A stretch of 64,000 nucleotides of DNA from Trebonia sp963777905. Lineage in GTDB: Bacteria; Actinomycetota; Actinomycetes; Streptosporangiales; Streptosporangiaceae. This document shows, one piece after another, positions 43,605-52,441 of this stretch. Numbering within the stretch: position 1 is the stretch's first letter; each line of letters starts with the position of its first letter. The position numbers and the translations under genes were made by a program. Below the pieces are notes generated by a model that had not been told where the DNA came from, searched no databases, and was given only the letters and a program-made list of their open reading frames with translations. The stretch spans positions 186,001-250,000 of the forward strand of contig CAVZSM010000009.1 of NCBI GenBank assembly GCA_963777905.1, given 5' to 3'.

Positions 43605-44918
43605 GTGCTGTCAGCGGAAGACAATGAGATCCTGACCCGCGTCGGCCCGGGCACGCAGATGGGGAATCTGCTCCGCCGGTACTGGATTCCGGCGTGCCTG
43701 TCGGCGGAAATTGCCGAGCCGGACGGCCCCCCGGCCCGGGTGCGACTGCTCGGCGAGGACCTGGTCGCGTTCCGGGACACCGGCGGGCGGGTCGGACTGA
43801 TCGAGGAGCAGTGCCCGCACCGCGGCGCGTCGCTGTTCTACGGCCGCAACGAGGAGTGCGGGCTGCGCTGCACGTACCACGGCTGGAAGTTCGACGTCAC
43901 CGGGCAGTGCGTGGACCAGCGCTCCGAGCTGCACCCGTTCTCCCAGCGGATTCGCATTACGTCGTACCCGGTCCGCGAGTCGGGCGGGATCGTGTGGACA
44001 TATATGGGGCCGACGGATTCGATGTCGCCGTTCCGCGACTTCGGCACCGAGTCGCTGCCGGCGTCGCTGGTCAGCGCCAACAAGGAGATCATCTACTGCA
44101 ACTGGGTGCAGTCCATGGACGGCGACCTGGACACCGCGCACATCTCCAACCTGCACCAGTTCGACGCGATCGACGACGTGCCCGACGACGGGACGGACAA
44201 GCCCGGGTATCCGTCGGGGTACATGTCGATGAAACTCTGGCGGCACGACCCGCGCGCGGAGATCGAGGTGGACGACACCTGGCACGGGTTCCGCTACGCG
44301 GGGATCAGGACGACGCCCAACGGGCACCGGCACGCGCGGATCACCGCCTGGATCTTCCCGGCGATCTCGATCATCTCGCAGATCCCGTTCTCGACGCGGC
44401 AGATCTTCGTCGTGCCGGCGGACGACGTCACCACCCACCGGTACAACTACTCCGTCCAGCCGGTGGCGAACCCGCACGGGCTCGGCGGGCCGCCGTTCTT
44501 CACCTACGAGAAGTACCCGTTCGAGATGATGCCGCCCGGCGGCGTCGTGGACCGTAAGTACACCAGGGAAAACGACTACCGGATCGACCGGATCGCGCAG
44601 AAGGGCATCTCCTACAGCGGGATCGCCGACTTCAGGTCGCAGGACGCGATGGCCACCGAGACCGCGGGTCCGATCTACGACAGGACCCGCGAGCACCTGG
44701 GATCCACCGACATCGCGCTGATCAGGATGCACCGGCTGCTGCTGCGGGCCGCCAAGGGGCTGGCGCGCGGTGAGGAGCCGCCGGTGCTGGCCAGCGCCGG
44801 CGACTTCCGGGCCATCCGCGGCGCGGAGAAGATTCTCGCCGACGGCGAGGACTGGCGCGTGCTCGGCACCGACGAGGACCCGATCGTGCGGGAGGCACTC
44901 TCGCTCCGCGAGGGGTAG
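43605..44918 (+). CDS. Rieske-type aromatic ring-hydroxylating oxygenase, alpha subunit
   Basis: About 437 residues from GTG 43605 (GGAGG six bases upstream). The Rieske cluster ligands are CPHRG near residue 74 and CTYHGW near 94. The mononuclear iron ligands appear in GDLDTAHISNLHQF near residue 183. The layout resembles phthalate 4,5-dioxygenase and LigX/VanA-like one-component alpha subunits. No reductase or ferredoxin gene is adjacent. With the divergent importer it suggests uptake and oxidation of an aromatic acid; the substrate is unknown. Confidence 0.9.
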   Translation: MLSAEDNEILTRVGPGTQMGNLLRRYWIPACLSAEIAEPDGPPARVRLLGEDLVAFRDTGGRVGLIEEQCPHRGASLFYGRNEECGLRCTYHGWKFDVTGQCVDQRSELHPFSQRIRITSYPVRESGGIVWTYMGPTDSMSPFRDFGTESLPASLVSANKEIIYCNWVQSMDGDLDTAHISNLHQFDAIDDVPDDGTDKPGYPSGYMSMKLWRHDPRAEIEVDDTWHGFRYAGIRTTPNGHRHARITAWIFPAISIISQIPFSTRQIFVVPADDVTTHRYNYSVQPVANPHGLGGPPFFTYEKYPFEMMPPGGVVDRKYTRENDYRIDRIAQKGISYSGIADFRSQDAMATETAGPIYDRTREHLGSTDIALIRMHRLLLRAAKGLARGEEPPVLASAGDFRAIRGAEKILADGEDWRVLGTDEDPIVREALSLREG

Positions 44919-44966
44919 CGGCGGTGAGATCCTTGAGATCCGGCATGTCGGAATCGAGAGGACCTC

Positions 44967-46070
44967 ATGGTTACACAGCAGTCCGGTGCGCTCGGCGGCC
45001 AGCTCGGCAGCCGGACCCCGCTTGACAGCACCTTTCACGGCAGCGACCCGGACACCGTCGCCGCGACCGCGATCTGCTCGGTCACGCCGACCAAGTGCCA
45101 GGCCCGGACGCGGCTGTACCGGGACGGGACGCTCGTGGCCGAGGGATTCCCGGTCAGCGAGATCAGCGACCACCTGACCGATGAGCGGACGACCATCTGG
45201 CTGGACCTGCGCGATCCTGATCCAGACGACCTCGCGGTGCTGGGCGACGAGTTCGGCCTGCACCCGGTCGCCGTAGAGGACGCGCTGTACGACTGGGAGC
45301 GACCGAAGATCGACCGGTACCGCACCCACTTGTTCCTGACTGCCTACGGCGCGCGGCTCGACGGCGACAGCGGCGAGCTGGCTACCAGCGAGCTCTCCGC
45401 GTTCGTGCTCCGGCAGGCGCTGATCACCGTGCGCAAGGACGACGGGATCGACATCGGTAAGGTCGTCGACCGGTGGGACGCGAGCCCCGACCTGTCCGCG
45501 TTCGGCGTCGGGTACCTGCTGTACGGGCTGCTCGACTACATCGTGGACGGCCACTTCGAGGCGGTCCAGTCGCTGGACGACGCGGTCGAGGAACTCGAGG
45601 ACGACCTGTTCGCCGACACGCCGCCGGCGAAGCCGGTGCAGCGGCGCAGTTTCGAGCTGCGCAAGTCGCTGGTCCTGCTGCGCCGGGTCGTGCTCCCGAT
45701 GCGCGAGGTCGTGAACACGCTGATGCGCCGCGACCTGCACATCGTGAGCGACGACCTGATGCCCTACTACCAGGACGTGTACGACCACGTGCTGCGCGCC
45801 GCCGAGTGGACGGACTCGCTGCGGGACCTGGTGACCACGATCCTGGAGACGAACCTGACCATCCAGGGCAACCGGATGAACATCATCACCAAGAAGGTCA
45901 CCGGCTGGGCGGCGATCATCGCGGTGCCGACGTTCATCACGGGTTTCTACGGGATGAACGTGCCCTACCCCGGGTTCAGCGCCCACAAGGGCTGGATCAC
46001 GGCCCTGTCCGTCATGGTGGTCGCCGCGCTGGTCCTCTACGGCGTCTTCCGCCGCAGGGACTGGATCTAG
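44967..46070 (+). CDS. corA: CorA-family magnesium/divalent metal transporter
   Basis: 367 residues. Long soluble N-terminal domain, then two C-terminal helices with the invariant GMN in TGFYGMNVPYPG and a basic end (RRRDWI). The glutamate-rich willow helices (DDAVEELEDDLF) are present. Forms a pentameric Mg/Co channel. Converges on a DinB gene with a four-base overlap. Confidence 0.93.
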   Translation: MVTQQSGALGGQLGSRTPLDSTFHGSDPDTVAATAICSVTPTKCQARTRLYRDGTLVAEGFPVSEISDHLTDERTTIWLDLRDPDPDDLAVLGDEFGLHPVAVEDALYDWERPKIDRYRTHLFLTAYGARLDGDSGELATSELSAFVLRQALITVRKDDGIDIGKVVDRWDASPDLSAFGVGYLLYGLLDYIVDGHFEAVQSLDDAVEELEDDLFADTPPAKPVQRRSFELRKSLVLLRRVVLPMREVVNTLMRRDLHIVSDDLMPYYQDVYDHVLRAAEWTDSLRDLVTTILETNLTIQGNRMNIITKKVTGWAAIIAVPTFITGFYGMNVPYPGFSAHKGWITALSVMVVAALVLYGVFRRRDWI

Positions 46071-46657
46071 CCCGCGGCGAACTGGAACTGGCCGGAGACC
46101 GGCCGCCAGCCGGGCGGCGGGTCCTCGCCCGTCCGGCCGTCGATGGCCTCGCGGAGCAGGTCGGCGTGGCCGGTGTGCCTGGCGTACTCCTCGAGCAGGT
46201 CGAACAGCAGCCGGCGCAGGCTGGCGTGCGCGCCGTCGGGCCAGCTGAGGTGGACAGGCTGGCCGAGGTCACCGTTGGCGGCGAGGAACGCGGCGAGCCG
46301 CTCGCGGGACCGCCCGACGGCGTCGTCCCACAGCGCGTACAGCGTCTCGGGGCTGTCGTCGGCGGCGGTCCTGAACTCCCAGTCCGGGTCGGCCCGGAAG
46401 TCCACGTCGTCCCACGGCGGACCGTACGGGTCGCCGGTCAGCCTCTTCTTGAAGCCGGATGCCTCCACCCAGGCCAGGTGCTTGAGCAGGCTGGCGAGGG
46501 TCAGGTCGGACGCGCCGATCCGCTTGTTGAGCTGGGCCTCGTCGAGGTCGTCGGTCTTCCACCGGAATGTCGCGCGCTGCCGCTCGAGAGCACCGAGCAG
46601 TTGCTCGGCCTCGGTGCCGGCGATGGGCGGCTCCCACGGAGTGTCACTGTTGCTCAT
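46067..46657 (-). CDS. DinB-fold (DUF664) thiol-transferase-like protein
   Basis: 196 residues from ATG 46657. The four-helix DinB fold is recognisable from GALERQRATFRWKTDDLDEAQLNKRI, the metal His in LLKHLAWVEASGF, and EEYARHTGHADLLREAIDGRTG near the C-terminus, which carries the other two His ligands. In actinobacteria these are often mycothiol-dependent transferases. The frame extends to 46861 over intergenic sequence, which I exclude. Confidence 0.88.
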   Translation of the reverse strand: MSNSDTPWEPPIAGTEAEQLLGALERQRATFRWKTDDLDEAQLNKRIGASDLTLASLLKHLAWVEASGFKKRLTGDPYGPPWDDVDFRADPDWEFRTAADDSPETLYALWDDAVGRSRERLAAFLAANGDLGQPVHLSWPDGAHASLRRLLFDLLEEYARHTGHADLLREAIDGRTGEDPPPGWRPVSGQFQFAAG

Positions 46658-46710
46658 GACGTCACCGTACCGAGGATCCCGGACGTTACACGTCCGGGAC
46701 GGAAGCGCGG

Positions 46711-47355
46711 TCAACGCCCTGCCCGTAAGCCGAACGCACCGCCGTGAATGAGGATGAACAGGCCGAGGGTAATCAGCACCAGCGGGTGCAGGATGTGTCC
46801 CCAGCGCCCGATCACCGTGGCGACGGCGGGGCGGGTGGCAAAGAACCGGCCCGCGGCGCACCAGACGCCGACCAGGATCAGGAAGACCGCGACGTAGACG
46901 GCGATCCCGGCGGTCCCGGTTCTGGCGAAGACCGGCACGTACGCGCCGATGTTGTCACTGCCGTTAGCGAAGGTGACTGAGGCGACCTGCAGGGCCGTTA
47001 CACCGCTGCGCTCGTCCCGCCGCTGCTCGCCCCGGTCGCCGTTGCGGTGGTCTTTCCACGCCTGCCAGGCGGCTCGAAGGCCCAGGGCCAGCGGCAGCAG
47101 GCCCAGGTAGGCGATGGCGGACGCGGGCAGGAAGGTGGCGCCGTAGGCGGCGGCCACGGCGATGACCAGGAGCGCGGTGAAGCCAAGGTACTGTCCCGCG
47201 ACGATTCGCCTGGCTGCCCCGTGCTGCCCCGCCCCGTGGTACCCCGCCCCGTGCTGCCCCGCACTGCGGCCGAAGAAGAGCGACAGGATCACGATGTCGT
47301 CGACGTTGGTGACCGCGAACAATCCGGCCGCCTCCGCCACGATGTTGGCGTTCAC
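46711..47355 (-). CDS. CadD-like cadmium/heavy-metal transporter
   Basis: 214-residue polytopic protein. FAVTNVDDIVILSLFFGR at the N-terminus and the later FANGSDNIGAYVPVFA are the CadD family motifs containing paired Asp. A loop between helices 1 and 2 holds a repeat GQHGAGYHGAGQHGAA derived from three 15-bp DNA copies (47216-47262), which adds three His. Start overlaps the upstream CDF gene by four bases; both likely export or handle divalent cations. Confidence 0.85.
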   Translation of the reverse strand: MNANIVAEAAGLFAVTNVDDIVILSLFFGRSAGQHGAGYHGAGQHGAARRIVAGQYLGFTALLVIAVAAAYGATFLPASAIAYLGLLPLALGLRAAWQAWKDHRNGDRGEQRRDERSGVTALQVASVTFANGSDNIGAYVPVFARTGTAGIAVYVAVFLILVGVWCAAGRFFATRPAVATVIGRWGHILHPLVLITLGLFILIHGGAFGLRAGR

Positions 47356-48278
47356 ACGGGGGCTGCTCGCGTGGTCCAGGTGAGGGCGCCCGCTTCAGGC
47401 AGCTGGCGGGAGATCTCATCGGCGACCAGGCGGCCGAGGTCGTCGGCGGCGCGGGCGGTTGTGTCGGGGTCGATCCAGCCCTCGATTTCGACGCGCAGTG
47501 TCCGGCCGGTCCAGCGGGCGCGGGCATGAGCGTGGACGACTCCGGGCACCGAGCCCGCGGCAGCTTCAGCCGCGACGATGACGCCTGGGTCTATGCCGTC
47601 CGCGAGGCGGTGCATGACGTCGGCGGTGACCTCGTAGCCGACGTGGCAGATGAACAGCGTCACGGCGAGACCGGCCACCGGGTCGCCCCAGGACTGACCG
47701 CAGGCGACCGCGATCAGCCCGGCCAGCGCCCCGGCCGAGGACAGCGCGTCCAGCCGGGAATGCCGGGCATCCGCGACGAGCGTGGCGGAGTTGATGCGCC
47801 TGCCGACCGTCATCTTGTACCTGGCCACTGCCTGGTTGCCGATGATGCCCAGAATCGCGCCCGCGATTCCCGCGCCGACAAAGGATGTGGGGCCGTGGTC
47901 GATCAGCTTGCGGACGCTCTCATACCCGGCGAAGGCCGCACTTGCCCAGATGACCAGGGCAATGCCCACTCCGGCGAGGTCCTCGGCGCGTTCGAGTCCG
48001 TAGGGGTACTTCTCGGTAGGCGGGCGCCGTGACAGGCGGAACCCGAGAAACACCACGGCGCTGGTCGAGACATCGGACAGGTTGTGGATCGCATCGCCGA
48101 GCAGCCCGACTGAGCCCGTCAGGACGGCAAGCAGCAGCTCGACCAGCCCGGTGATGGCCAGACCGGCCGCGCTGATGGCGATGGCACGGTTAGCCTGCCG
48201 CCGCTCGTCCGCGTCATCTCGCGTATTCGCAAGCGGAAAGGCCAGCGCCGGATCACGCTGCCCGCGAGTCTTGTGCAC
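47352..48278 (-). CDS. Cation diffusion facilitator (CDF) efflux transporter
   Basis: 308 residues. Six membrane helices with the metal-site motifs GLLGDAIHNLSDV (helix 2 His/Asp) and DARHSRLDALSS (helix 5), then the cytoplasmic C-terminal domain (VPGVVHAHARARWTGRTLRVEIEGWID). Exports Zn, Cd, Co or Fe in exchange for protons. Coupled to cadD by a four-base overlap. Confidence 0.92.
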   Translation of the reverse strand: MHKTRGQRDPALAFPLANTRDDADERRQANRAIAISAAGLAITGLVELLLAVLTGSVGLLGDAIHNLSDVSTSAVVFLGFRLSRRPPTEKYPYGLERAEDLAGVGIALVIWASAAFAGYESVRKLIDHGPTSFVGAGIAGAILGIIGNQAVARYKMTVGRRINSATLVADARHSRLDALSSAGALAGLIAVACGQSWGDPVAGLAVTLFICHVGYEVTADVMHRLADGIDPGVIVAAEAAAGSVPGVVHAHARARWTGRTLRVEIEGWIDPDTTARAADDLGRLVADEISRQLPEAGALTWTTRAAPV

Positions 48279-48340
48279 CGTGTCAGGATAGTTGGCCGGC
48301 AGTCACCGGCTCTGCGCGGGAAGAGCGGCGGCCGGCGAAG

Positions 48341-48676
48341 TTAGACGCTGCTGCGGAGGCGCTGCAGGGCCTCGGCAAGAATGGCTTCGCCGTCGGCGTC
48401 GGTGCGGCGCTCCTTCACGTAGGCCAGGTGCGTCTTGTACGGCTCGACGCGCGGCGGGGCCGGCGGGCTGGCCTCGTCCTGGCCAGCAGGGAAGCCGCAC
48501 CGGGGACACTCCCACTGCTCGGGGATGGCAGCGTCGGTCGCGAAGCTCGGCCGGGTCTCGTGTGCGTTTGAGCACCAGAACGACACCCACACCCGAGGCG
48601 CGGCCTCACCGCGCTCGGCCTCGCCCATCGGGCCGGCGCCTACCCTGCTTCCGCGTATCGCGTTGCCACTGCTCAC
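48341..48676 (-). CDS. rbpA: RNA polymerase-binding protein RbpA
   Basis: 111 residues, the typical size. The N-terminal tail IRGSRVGAGPMGEAERGE, the zinc-ligand pattern C-x3-H (WCSNAHET) and CPRC, the basic linker and the sigma-interacting domain (THLAYVKERRTDADGEAILAEAL) match RbpA. It binds the principal sigma factor and stabilises the open promoter complex; confined to actinobacteria. Lies downstream of secG, as in many relatives. Confidence 0.95.
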   Translation of the reverse strand: MSSGNAIRGSRVGAGPMGEAERGEAAPRVWVSFWCSNAHETRPSFATDAAIPEQWECPRCGFPAGQDEASPPAPPRVEPYKTHLAYVKERRTDADGEAILAEALQRLRSSV

Positions 48677-48769
48677 AGATCACCCCTTATCACGGGATTC
48701 ATCGAACCACGTCGAATGCCATCTACCACCAGATATTTCAGACCCAGCTTCGGAGATACACGCGGGACT

Positions 48770-49000
48770 TCAGTGGCTAAGGAGCCAGCCTAGGACAACG
48801 ATGACGACGAACCACAGCACACCGAAGAAAATGGTGATCCGGTCCAGGTTCCGCTCGACCACCGACGACGAGCCGAGCGTCGAGGACACACCGCCGCCGA
48901 ACAGGTCGGACAAGCCGCCGCCCTTGCCCTTATGCAGGAGAACCAGCAGGATCATCACGAGGCTCACGATGATCAGGACGACCGAAAGTGCGATCTCCAC
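48770..49000 (-). CDS. secG: Preprotein translocase subunit SecG
   Basis: 76 residues with two membrane helices around HKGKGGGLSDLFGGG, the characteristic SecG loop. Part of the SecYEG channel. Follows tpiA in the conserved gap-pgk-tpiA-secG arrangement. Confidence 0.95.
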   Translation of the reverse strand: MEIALSVVLIIVSLVMILLVLLHKGKGGGLSDLFGGGVSSTLGSSSVVERNLDRITIFFGVLWFVVIVVLGWLLSH

Positions 49001-49072
49001 AGCGGTCTATCTCCTTGCCAAAATGACTGTCACGATTTGGTGTCAGCGCCTGTGCGTCTCACCGGCCGCCGC

Positions 49073-49867
49073 TCACTGGCGCGGGGCCAGCTCGCGGTAC
49101 CGGCAGATCGAAGCGAACTGGGCGGCATCCAGGCTGGCGCCGCCGACGAGGGCTCCGTCTACGTCCTGTTGCCCCATAATAGGCGCGATGTTGTCGTCCT
49201 TTACTGATCCGCCATACAGGATACGCACTCCGGCGGCCGTTTCGGGCCCATGGGTGGCCGAAACCCACTCCCTGATCGCGGCGGACATCTCCTGCGCGTC
49301 ACCGGGCGAGGCGACCTCACCAGTGCCAATGGCCCAGATCGGCTCGTAGGCGATCACCATCGCGCCGACCGCCTCGGCCGGCACCTTCGCCAGGGACCCG
49401 CCCAGCTGCGCCATCACGTGCGGCACCTGCTCGCCGGCGTGTCGCACCTCCAGCGGCTCCCCCACGCACAGGATCGGCGTGACAGAAACCGCGAGTGCGG
49501 CGCGTACCTTGGCGTTGACCAGCGCGTCGTCCTCGTGGTGGTACTGGCGGCGTTCGGAGTGCCCGCACAGCACGTAGGAGCAGCCGAGCTTGGCGAGCAT
49601 CGGCCCGGATACGTCCCCGGTGTAGGCACCGCGATCGAACGGGGACAGGTCCTGCGCGCCGAAACGGATCTTCATCTTGTCGCCGTCGACCAGCGTCTGC
49701 ACCGAACGCAGCGCGGTGAACGGCGGCAGCACCACGACCTCGACGTGCTGGTAGTCGTTCGGCCGCAGCGTGAACGCCAGCTTCTGGACGAGCGCGATCG
49801 CCTCGAGGTGGTTGCAGTTCATCTTCCAGTTGCCGACGATGAGCGGCAACTTGCTGTTATCAGCCAC
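49073..49867 (-). CDS. tpiA: Triosephosphate isomerase
   Basis: 264-residue TIM barrel. Catalytic residues are K15 (GNWK), H103 (CGHSERR) and E175 (AYEPIWAIGTG), with the phosphate-binding LYGGSVKDDN near the C-terminus. Interconverts dihydroxyacetone phosphate and glyceraldehyde 3-phosphate. Starts one base after the pgk stop. Confidence 0.96.
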   Translation of the reverse strand: MADNSKLPLIVGNWKMNCNHLEAIALVQKLAFTLRPNDYQHVEVVVLPPFTALRSVQTLVDGDKMKIRFGAQDLSPFDRGAYTGDVSGPMLAKLGCSYVLCGHSERRQYHHEDDALVNAKVRAALAVSVTPILCVGEPLEVRHAGEQVPHVMAQLGGSLAKVPAEAVGAMVIAYEPIWAIGTGEVASPGDAQEMSAAIREWVSATHGPETAAGVRILYGGSVKDDNIAPIMGQQDVDGALVGGASLDAAQFASICRYRELAPRQ

Positions 49868-49868
49868 G

Positions 49869-51083
49869 TTAGTCCGTTTCCAGGGCCGTCAGCCCGGGGA
49901 GGGTTTTGCCCTCAAGGTACTCCAGCGACGCGCCGCCGCCGGTCGAGATGTGCCCGAACGCCGAGTCAGCCAGCCCGAACGACCGCACCGCCGCCGCCGA
50001 GTCGCCGCCGCCGATCACGGTGAGCCCGTCGACCTTGGTCAGTTCCTCGGCGATGGCGCGGGTGCCCGCCGCGAACGCCGGGAACTCGAAGACCCCCAGC
50101 GGCCCGTTCCAGAACACGGTCCTCGCGTCGATCAGCTTGGCCGCGAACAGCGCGCGGGTGTCCGGTCCGATGTCCACGCCCTCCCGGTCCGCCGGGATCG
50201 CGTCCGCGGGCACGACGATCGACGGCGCGTCCGGGGCGAAGTGCGTCGCCACCACGAGATCGGTCGGCAGCACGATCTCGACCCCGCGGCGCTCCGCCTC
50301 CGCCATCACGGACCGGACCGTCTCGATCTGGTCGGCCTCAAGCAGCGAGTTCCCGACCTCGTACCCGAGCGCGGCGAGGAACGTGTAACTCATCCCCCCG
50401 CCAATCAGCAGTCGGTCGGCCACGCCGAGCAGGTTCCCGATCACGCCGAGCTTGTCCGACGGCTTGGAGCCGCCGAGGATCACGACGTACGGCCGGGCCG
50501 GCTTGTCGGTCAGCCGCTTCAGCACGGCCACCTCGGCGAGGATGAGGTCGCCCGCCGCGTGCGGCAGCAGGGCGGGCAGGTCGTAGACCGACGCCTGCTT
50601 GCGGTGCACCACGCCGAACCCGTCGCCCACGTACACATCGCCCAGTTCGGCGAGCCGGGCAGCGAGACGGGCCCGTTCGGAATCATCCTTCGAAGTCTCC
50701 GCGGGCTCGAACCTGACGTTCTCGAGCAGCGCCACGCCACCGTCCGTCAGCGCGCCCACGGTCGCGGCCGCCGACGGGCCGGCGAGATCGGCGGCGAACT
50801 CGACCTGCTTGCCCAGCAGCTCCGTGAGCCGGACCCCGACCACGTGCAGCGACGGGCCGCCCGCGGCGCGCTCGGCGTAGTCCGCGCCCTTCGGGCGACC
50901 GAGGTGGGCCATGATGACGACCCGGGCACCGCGGTCCGACAGCTTCTTGATCACCGGCAGGCTGGCGCGGATACGCCCGTCGTCGGTGATCTCGCCACTG
51001 CCTTTCAGGTCGAGCGGCACGTTCAGGTCGGACCGCAGCAGGACGCGGCGCCCGGCGACGTCGATGTCGTCGATAGAGCGCAT
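49869..51083 (-). CDS. pgk: Phosphoglycerate kinase
   Basis: 404 residues. RSDLNVPLD and VIMAHLGRPKG near the N-terminus, PYVVILGGSKPSDKLG-like hinge, and the nucleotide-binding GPLGVFEFPAFAAGT with GGGDSAAAVRSFG are all present. Makes ATP from 1,3-bisphosphoglycerate. The hinge has GGSKPSDKLG in place of the usual GGSKVSDKL. Three bases separate it from gap. Confidence 0.96.
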   Translation of the reverse strand: MRSIDDIDVAGRRVLLRSDLNVPLDLKGSGEITDDGRIRASLPVIKKLSDRGARVVIMAHLGRPKGADYAERAAGGPSLHVVGVRLTELLGKQVEFAADLAGPSAAATVGALTDGGVALLENVRFEPAETSKDDSERARLAARLAELGDVYVGDGFGVVHRKQASVYDLPALLPHAAGDLILAEVAVLKRLTDKPARPYVVILGGSKPSDKLGVIGNLLGVADRLLIGGGMSYTFLAALGYEVGNSLLEADQIETVRSVMAEAERRGVEIVLPTDLVVATHFAPDAPSIVVPADAIPADREGVDIGPDTRALFAAKLIDARTVFWNGPLGVFEFPAFAAGTRAIAEELTKVDGLTVIGGGDSAAAVRSFGLADSAFGHISTGGGASLEYLEGKTLPGLTALETD

Positions 51084-51086
51084 GCG

Positions 51087-52100
51087 TTACGCCAGCCGGG
51101 ACGCGACGAGCGCGGTCAGGTCGGCGAGACGGCAGGAGAAGCCCCACTCGTTGTCGTACCAGCCGAACACCTTCACCTGGTTGCCGTACGCCATCGTGAT
51201 CGAGGAGTCGAGCGTGCACGAGGCGGGCGAGCCGACGATGTCGGAGGACACGATCTCGTCCTCGGTGTAGACCAGGATGCCCTTGAGCGGTCCGTCGGCG
51301 GCGGCCTTGTACGCGGCGTTGACCTCGTCCTTGGTCACGTCGCGCTCCAGGTCGACGACCAGGTCCGTGATCGAGCCGACGGGCACGGGCACGCGCAGCG
51401 AGTAGCCGTCGAGCTTGCCCTTGAGCTCGGGCAGCACGAGCCCGGTCGCCTTCGCGGCGCCGGTGGTGGTAGGCACGATGTTCAGCGCGGCGGCCCGGGC
51501 CCTGCGCAGGTCCTTGTGCGGCCCGTCCTGCAGCATCTGGTCCTGGGTGTAGGCGTGCACCGTGGTCATCAGGCCCTTGACGATGCCGAAGTTCTCGTGC
51601 AGCACCTTCGCCATCGGCGCCACGCAGTTGGTGGTGCAGGAGGCGTTGGAGATGATGTCGTGGTTCGCGGGGTCGTACTTGTCGTCGTTGACCCCCATCA
51701 CGATCGTGATGTCTTCTTCCTTGGCCGGCGCGGAGATGATCACCTTCTTGGCGCCGCCCGCGATGTGCGCCTTGGCCTTGGGGCCAGTGGTGAAGATGCC
51801 GGTCGACTCGACCACCACGTCGACGCCCAGGTCGCCCCAGGGGAGGTTGGCCGGGTCGCGCTCGGCGAGGATCTTGATCGACTTGTCGCCGACGCGGATC
51901 GTGTCGCCGTCGACGGTCACGGCCTCCTTCAGGTCACCGGCCGTGCTGTCGTACTTGAGCAGATGGGCCATCGTCGCGACGTCGCCGAGGTCGTTCGCCG
52001 CGACGATCTCGATGCCGCGGTCGATCCCCGTCGTGTTTACGGCCTTCCAGAAGCCCCGGCCGATACGCCCGAACCCGTTGATGCCAACTCGAATGGTCAC
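51087..52100 (-). CDS. gap: Glyceraldehyde-3-phosphate dehydrogenase
   Basis: 337 residues. NAD-binding INGFGRIGR at 7-15, catalytic C155 in SNASCTTNC and H182 in VHAYTQDQ, and the C-terminal WYDNEWGFSCRLADL. First gene of gap-pgk-tpiA-secG. A DasR-like core lies about 205 bases upstream. In most relatives whiA lies directly upstream of gap; here about 9.6 kb of other genes intervene. Confidence 0.97.
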   Translation of the reverse strand: MTIRVGINGFGRIGRGFWKAVNTTGIDRGIEIVAANDLGDVATMAHLLKYDSTAGDLKEAVTVDGDTIRVGDKSIKILAERDPANLPWGDLGVDVVVESTGIFTTGPKAKAHIAGGAKKVIISAPAKEEDITIVMGVNDDKYDPANHDIISNASCTTNCVAPMAKVLHENFGIVKGLMTTVHAYTQDQMLQDGPHKDLRRARAAALNIVPTTTGAAKATGLVLPELKGKLDGYSLRVPVPVGSITDLVVDLERDVTKDEVNAAYKAAADGPLKGILVYTEDEIVSSDIVGSPASCTLDSSITMAYGNQVKVFGWYDNEWGFSCRLADLTALVASRLA

Positions 52101-52304
52101 AGCACAAGTCTCCGTTTCGATCGCCGCTCGTGACTAGGGTCCAACGTTCCCGGCCTCGCGTCACTCCCGGATCTCTTCCCGGGGAGATTATCGGACACCG
52201 GGACACCGGGCGCGGACCCCGGGGGTCTCCTGGAGGACGCGTCCGGTCCAGCGGCGAGCCGGCCTGTCCTGGCCCCTGTGCCGGGCAGGCATTCACATGC
52301 CTAT

Positions 52305-52314
52305 GGTCTAGACC
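52305..52314. promoter_or_regulatory. DasR-type operator core upstream of gap
   Basis: GGTCTAGACC, the same ten-base palindrome as at 1260 and within 1280-1295. Flanks (TAT on one side, TTACA on the other) match the full operator less well than the tkt/prsW copy but closely match the 1260 copy, which is likewise followed by TTAC. The remaining gap 52101-52441 between gap and fdhD has no gene; it contains a short GGGACACC duplication. Confidence 0.5.
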
Positions 52315-52441
52315 TTACAAGAAAAATCACGAGCGATATCCAGAACGTACGCGTGTCTCCGCCGCCCTGTTCATGTCCGTGGCGTGGTGGCTTCGGCGTT
52401 ACCCTGAAGCTGAGACGACTCCCCTGGGAGGAGGCGGTGCC

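Noticed and set aside
43611..45986. Minus-strand 791-codon open frame
   Set aside because: Antisense to the Rieske oxygenase and CorA genes, both of which have complete motifs.
49770..52133. Plus-strand 787-codon open frame
   Set aside because: Antisense to tpiA, pgk and gap, which are unmistakable on the minus strand.
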